Below, piece after piece: positions 59,787-64,000 of a stretch of 64,000 nucleotides of DNA. A program made the position numbers and the translations under genes. Below the pieces are notes generated by a model. The model was given only the letters and a program-made list of their open reading frames with translations, was not told where the DNA came from and searched no databases. This DNA is from Clostridium hydrogenum (lineage in GTDB: Bacteria > Bacillota > Clostridia > Clostridiales > Clostridiaceae). The stretch covers positions 744,001 through 808,000 of the forward strand of contig NZ_JAEACT010000004.1 of assembly GCF_021432385.1 (NCBI RefSeq), written 5' to 3'. How positions within the stretch are numbered: the stretch's first letter is position 1; the number at the start of each line of letters is the position of its first letter.

Positions 59787-62450
59787 CTATTCTACAAGAT
59801 TTTCATATCTTCTCTGAAGCTTATCCTTTACATTTTTTCTATCCTCAGCTGCTTCTTCTACTCTAATCCTTAGTTCAATTTTTGCTGGAGCATCTGTATG
59901 AAAAGAAATAATATTTATTATACTTCTTTTGTTATTTTCCTCCATTACCCATTCTTTATAAAAAGCATTATTCAAAATTAAAGTTAAAGTATTGCCGTCC
60001 ACTTCTACTTCTGGAATTGTACTCAAAAATGCTGCAAATGCATCCCCATTTTCCTTCATATACTCACAAAATTCCTTCCATTTTCCCTGAAGCTCATTAA
60101 ATTGAAATTGTTTTTTAATAAAGGTTACTGGTGCATACTCAGCTAATTTGATATCTCTAGGGGCCTCTATCTCTTCTAGTAAATTCTTTAATCCCCACAA
60201 AACCATAGCCTTATTTAATTTATAATCTCCTATACATGCGGCACAGCCACTTTCACATTTACAGCCACCAACCATTTTAATAGCATTTTCTATAATTTGT
60301 TCAATTAAATCAAATGCCTTTTCTGCATAACCAAGGCCGCCTATGTACTTATCGTAAATAAACATATATACATTTCCTTCAAAATTCCCGCTTAATTCTG
60401 CTGCATTATTTGACATTGAAACCCCAATATCCTCCTGCTCTGTCATTGTAGCCATCATTGCAGCATTTTTAATTGCATAGCATAAGCCTTCAAAATGATT
60501 ATTTCTTATAAATTTGCCGTTTTCACTCTCCTGAAGCATTTTTCTGTAGACCTTAACAACATTACTAGGAATTTTTATCCAAGTGCTTTCCGTATCAAAA
60601 GCCTTCGACAGTGGTTTTTGTAACTGTTCAAAGCCTAAGTTCTGGTGATTGTGAAACTGCAATTTTTTGTACATATAAACTATTTGATCAACATTTACAT
60701 CTCCAAAGGTAATATGAGTACGCTTGTAATCCAGCTCCTTATTGCCTTGAATAACTGTAATATCAGTATTATCTCCAGGCATTGTGTAGTAATTTCCATT
60801 AAAAGAAATTGCAAATGCAGTTCTACTTTCCAAATCAAACTTTATGACCTGATACAAAACACCATCGTGCATATAAATTGCGCCATCGTGAATTTCTCTA
60901 AAGGCTTGCATTTCATCCATTTCGGTTATTTCTTTGTTATTTTCCTTGTTGATTAGTTTATACCTAACTTTGTCTATATTTCTTAAGCTAAAATCTCCTG
61001 CTGGAAAAGAATTGCCTGACCAGGCAAACTTACCATTCTGACTAGTTAACTCATTTGCCCTTATTAAAACAGGGATTGTCTCTCCTAAATCAGGAAAAAG
61101 TGAAATATCGTCTAAGGTCAATGGTATTTCAGCTGCAGCAGCACGTATGTGTGAAAGCTCTATTAAAAGATTATTTTTATCTATGACTGCATTTTCACTT
61201 CCACCTTTAAAAAGCCAATCTGGATTTATTCCAATATACTGGTCAAAGGGAAGGCTATCGAGGATTAAATAATTAGTACACTTTCCCCCGCTTCTACCTG
61301 CTCTTCCTGTTTGCTGCCAAAAGGAGGCTCTTGTGCCTGGATATCCAACTACTATTGCTGTATCAAGCTTTCCAATGTCTATACCAAGCTCTAAGGCATT
61401 AGTAGATACTAGTCCTTTTAACACACCTGTAATCATTTTATTTTCAATTTCTTTACGTTCTATTGGTGTATAGCCTCCCCTATATCCAGATATTTTATCC
61501 CCCAAGGCTGCTCCAAAAAAGCTTTCCGTTTCTAATTTATCTCTTGCTTCTTTTAATACTACCTCGACATTTCTCCTTGATTTAGCAAAAGCAATGAAGG
61601 TATTACCACCTTCAACCAATTTAGGTATTAAATCAGCTGCTACTGAAGTGGATTGTACTTGCCCATAATATTTTTTGTCAGCTCCCATAATCTTTGGTGG
61701 CTGCACAAGCACATACTTTCTCTCAGAAGCTGGAGAACCATCCCTATCTATTTGAATAAATTTTTGCGTGCAAACTTCTTCCGCGAGTTCAAGAGGATTT
61801 GCTATGGTTGCCGAACTGCAAAGATACTGCGGTGATGAATTATAATATCTACACACCCTTTTAAGCCTTCTAAAAACATTTGCAAGATGTGAACCAAATG
61901 CGCCTCTATATGTATGAAGTTCATCAATTACAACATATTTTAAATTAGCAAATATAAAATCAAATCCAAACTTACTGTGATTAGGCAAAAAGGCACTGTT
62001 TATCATTTCTGGATTAGTTAAAATAATATTGGCACTTTTCCTAATTCTACTTCTTTCATTTACTGGTGTATCTCCATCATACACTCCAGCAGAAATTCTG
62101 CCTTCTCCAAAGTACTCTAGATACGGTAAAAGAGCACGATACTGATCACTTGCAAGTGCCTTTGTAGGATATATAAAAATTGCTCTTGCTAGTGGATTTG
62201 ATAAAATTTCCTGGAGAACTGGCAATAAAAAACTAAGTGTTTTACCACTTGCTGTAGAAGTTGTTATGACAATATTATTGTGCTCTATAGCTTTTTCAAA
62301 CATCTCCGCTTGATGAGAGTATAGTTTTTCAATTCCATTTTTCGAAAGATAATTGCATAATTCCTGTGACAGACTGCTTGGAAAGTCTGCATACTTAGCC
62401 GCTCTTTTGGGTATTGTTTTTTTATATATAATTAACTCTCGTATATCCAT
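59787..62450 (-). CDS. MrfA/YprA-like DEAD/DEAH-box helicase with DUF1998
   Basis: The 887-residue protein has the helicase motifs TSTASGKTLSFLLP (Walker A, about 61), FIYPTKALASDQ, VIDELHTYRGAFGSH (motif II DELH), SAT, and QTGRAGRSG (VI), and a C-terminal DUF1998 region with the four-cysteine motif CKCESGCAACIG. It matches Bacillus subtilis MrfA, which acts with MrfB in mitomycin C repair. The final 90 residues beyond the motif extend past the usual MrfA length. No mrfB is seen here; the adjacent partner is a UvrD-like helicase. Confidence 0.88.
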   Translation of the reverse strand: MDIRELIIYKKTIPKRAAKYADFPSSLSQELCNYLSKNGIEKLYSHQAEMFEKAIEHNNIVITTSTASGKTLSFLLPVLQEILSNPLARAIFIYPTKALASDQYRALLPYLEYFGEGRISAGVYDGDTPVNERSRIRKSANIILTNPEMINSAFLPNHSKFGFDFIFANLKYVVIDELHTYRGAFGSHLANVFRRLKRVCRYYNSSPQYLCSSATIANPLELAEEVCTQKFIQIDRDGSPASERKYVLVQPPKIMGADKKYYGQVQSTSVAADLIPKLVEGGNTFIAFAKSRRNVEVVLKEARDKLETESFFGAALGDKISGYRGGYTPIERKEIENKMITGVLKGLVSTNALELGIDIGKLDTAIVVGYPGTRASFWQQTGRAGRSGGKCTNYLILDSLPFDQYIGINPDWLFKGGSENAVIDKNNLLIELSHIRAAAAEIPLTLDDISLFPDLGETIPVLIRANELTSQNGKFAWSGNSFPAGDFSLRNIDKVRYKLINKENNKEITEMDEMQAFREIHDGAIYMHDGVLYQVIKFDLESRTAFAISFNGNYYTMPGDNTDITVIQGNKELDYKRTHITFGDVNVDQIVYMYKKLQFHNHQNLGFEQLQKPLSKAFDTESTWIKIPSNVVKVYRKMLQESENGKFIRNNHFEGLCYAIKNAAMMATMTEQEDIGVSMSNNAAELSGNFEGNVYMFIYDKYIGGLGYAEKAFDLIEQIIENAIKMVGGCKCESGCAACIGDYKLNKAMVLWGLKNLLEEIEAPRDIKLAEYAPVTFIKKQFQFNELQGKWKEFCEYMKENGDAFAAFLSTIPEVEVDGNTLTLILNNAFYKEWVMEENNKRSIINIISFHTDAPAKIELRIRVEEAAEDRKNVKDKLQRRYENLVE

Positions 62451-62467
62451 TAATATCGCTCCTATTC

Positions 62468-62575
62468 TATAGTGAAACTAGCTCAACTATAAACTATATA
62501 TGCACCATAATCCTTTGAAGATTAGTATTTTGGAACATAAATAGTTTGAGTTTCGCAGTAGTTTCACTTTAGATA
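62468..62575. repeat. Family A palindromic element, copy A6
   Basis: TATAGTGAAACTAGCTC and its inverse TTTCACTTTA-type end enclose a diverged centre (ATCCTTTGAAGATTAG). It abuts copy A7, which is a tandem arrangement in the MrfA leader. Confidence 0.75.
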
Positions 62576-62667
62576 AACCGCTTGAAACTTAAAATTTATT
62601 TGTACCAAAATGCCGGTTTCTTGGCATTATGGTGCACATGAATTTTATTAGTTGAGATGGTTTATCT
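62571..62667. repeat. Family A palindromic element, copy A7
   Basis: AGATAAACCGCTTGAAACTT and AGTTGAGATGGTTTATCT form the ends, with ACCAAAATGCC facing GGCATTATGGT as an inner hairpin. It runs next to A6. Confidence 0.8.
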
Positions 62668-62707
62668 ATTCCAACTTAACTTATCTATAATTATATCAAT
62701 TTAACAA

Positions 62708-62751
62708 GAAAAAATGCACCCATTTTTAGGTGCACTCTTAATTTCTTTGGA
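62708..62751 (-). other. Short hairpin in the gap before the MATE gene
   Basis: AAATGCACC and GGTGCACTT are inverted around CATTTTTA. On the plus strand the T-rich tail TAATTTCTTT follows, so it could terminate rightward transcription or be a remnant repeat. Nothing else is seen in 62668-62819. Confidence 0.35.
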
Positions 62752-62819
62752 TTAATTCAATATTTATTTTTTAATGCAATGAGTTCATCAATAGATTACT
62801 CGTACTTGCCTCATGATAT

Positions 62820-62917
62820 AGATATACCAGTTCAACTACAAAAATCAATTTGCATCATAATGCTTTGAAGATAGCATTTTGATACAAATTAATTTTGAAG
62901 TTTCTCATGGTATATCT
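62820..62917. repeat. Family A palindromic element, copy A8
   Basis: AGATATACCAG and TGGTATATCT ends with inner AATGCTTT/AGCATTTT pairing. Its right end overlaps the 3' end of the MATE gene. Confidence 0.8.
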
Positions 62918-64000
62918 TTACTTGCTGCAATAATAATTCTTTTTCTTTTTTAGATACCTTATACGCTAGAAATATAATTAGTACTACAGTTGAAGCATCC
63001 GCTATAGGTTGAGCCAAAAGGATACCCTGCATCCCCAAAACCACCTTAAGTATAAATAATCCCGGAATTAAAATTAATCCTTGCCTTGCAAGACAAATAA
63101 TTCCACCATACTTTACTTGATTTGTAGCTAAAAATAGCAATGAATACACCATTATAACTCCCATCCCAATAAAAGTAATTGAATAATATCGAAGGGCTTT
63201 AATCCCAATGGATACAACTTGTGAATCACTATTAAATACCGAAACAACAGGCTTTGCAAATGCAAACATTAAAATACTGCAAACTAAACAAAATGCTGTC
63301 GTTAAAATAAGTGTTATATTTTTAGCTGACTTAACTCTGTTAAAGGCTTTTGCACCAAAACTAAAACCTACAAAAGACTGGAACCCTTTGGTAAAACCTG
63401 AGATTGCCATAAAGCCTAAGGAAGTTACTCTAGTTTCAATTCCTATTGCAGCTATACATGCATCGCCATAGCTTGAAGCCAAAACATTAGTAATAATTAG
63501 CGATACACTATATAAAAGCTGAAAAAACATAAGAGGAACCCCTACCTTTGCAGTTTCTATATAATATTCCCTAACAGGTTTAAAATTCAAGAAATTATAT
63601 TTAACAGCACCTTTTTTAGCCGCAATATAATATAAATACATACAAGTTGTTATTAGATTAGCCACAAGCGTTGCAGTTGCAGAACCTCTTATTCCCATGT
63701 GAAAGGTATAAATAAATACTGGATTTAAAAAAACATTTGAAATTCCACTTGCGAGCATAGCAATCATACTATACATAGTCGCACCTTCAGATGCAAGCAT
63801 ATTGTTAAAGGTTACATTGAAAAGATTAAAAAATAATGAAATGGCAAAAATTGAACAATATTCTTTTGCATATACCATATCAGTATCAGTTGCTCCAAGG
63901 AACTTCACTATTGGCTGTAAAAAAATCAATAATATAGCTGAAAAAACAAAGCCAACAATTATTGAGGTGTCCATAATTGCAGAACCTGCATCGTTTGCTT
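62889..64000 (-). CDS. MATE-family multidrug efflux transporter, 5' end outside the window
   Basis: The visible part has 370 codons and stays open to the window edge (the residues before the first in-window Met read ANDAGSAI), so the start lies beyond 64000. About ten membrane helices with the MATE pattern GIRGSATATLVANLITTCMY and QSFVGFSFGAKAFNR are seen; the family has about 450 residues. It exports drugs or cations using Na+ or H+. The last residues IYHEKLQN and the stop are encoded by repeat A8. Confidence 0.85.
   Translation of the reverse strand, partial: ANDAGSAIMDTSIIVGFVFSAILLIFLQPIVKFLGATDTDMVYAKEYCSIFAISLFFNLFNVTFNNMLASEGATMYSMIAMLASGISNVFLNPVFIYTFHMGIRGSATATLVANLITTCMYLYYIAAKKGAVKYNFLNFKPVREYYIETAKVGVPLMFFQLLYSVSLIITNVLASSYGDACIAAIGIETRVTSLGFMAISGFTKGFQSFVGFSFGAKAFNRVKSAKNITLILTTAFCLVCSILMFAFAKPVVSVFNSDSQVVSIGIKALRYYSITFIGMGVIMVYSLLFLATNQVKYGGIICLARQGLILIPGLFILKVVLGMQGILLAQPIADASTVVLIIFLAYKVSKKEKELLLQQVKIYHEKLQN

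Overview
The window is a low-GC Clostridium-type chromosome segment. Evidence for this is the strong AGGAGG ribosome sites, an ECF cobalt transporter, a Spo0E-like sporulation phosphatase, DUF2680 and SHOCT small proteins, and top hits by eye to clostridial families. No rRNA, tRNA or CRISPR array was seen. The species cannot be named from the sequence alone.

Layout. 1-5130: start of a cation-efflux gene, a secreted DUF2680 protein, and a + strand operon of response regulator, histidine kinase, SHOCT-like membrane protein and polyferredoxin membrane protein. 5350-13300: a serine hydrolase and a shortened UvrA paralogue, an AraC regulator, a chemotaxis receptor, and a short-chain dehydrogenase, membrane protein and PadR cluster. 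13500-18935: a GH127 arabinofuranosidase and the cbiMNQO cobalt transporter under a cobalamin riboswitch. 19060-25385: a Suv3-like RNA helicase, then a GntR/FCD regulator divergent from an operon for sulfur amino acid breakdown (ATC-hydrolase-like protein, cysteine desulfidase, YkvI-type permease). 25510-33230: an arsenic operon (arsR, acr3, arsC, arsD, arsA) split by a Tn554-type tnpA-tnpB-tnpC set. 33430-41845: an aminotransferase, DUF2127, a GNAT enzyme and a MarR regulator, a second SHOCT plus two-component module whose kinase has a Met-rich sensor, a rhodanese with a C_GCAxxG_C_C protein, and a YibE/F protein.

42030-51275 is the most unusual region. It is a class II lanthipeptide-type cluster with a LytTR regulator, an ABC exporter without a peptidase domain, a second ABC transporter, an iron-sulfur flavoprotein, a LanM and a tiny precursor gene (50903-51076). 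The precursor core is rich in Ser/Thr but has no cysteine. The LanM keeps its dehydratase residues but lacks the zinc-binding Cys and Cys-His motifs of the cyclase half. Together with the flavoprotein this suggests a linear peptide that is dehydrated and perhaps reduced to D-amino acids, rather than a ring-bearing lantibiotic.

51450-64000: a Spo0E-like gene, the larB-larE-larC nickel-pincer cofactor genes (no larA here), a MerR-DUF3737-PatB operon behind a classic 19-bp-spacer MerR promoter, an MrfA-like and UvrD-like helicase pair, and a MATE efflux gene running off the end.

Three families of interspersed palindromic elements sit in the untranslated gaps. Family A (about 95 bp, eight copies) has nested inverted repeats. 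Family B (about 190-270 bp, six copies) has heptad-repeat arms around a structured core with compensatory base changes. Family C has a 20-bp-arm hairpin and a longer nested form. Several copies supply the stop codon and last residues of neighbouring genes, and one lies inside the cobalamin riboswitch leader.
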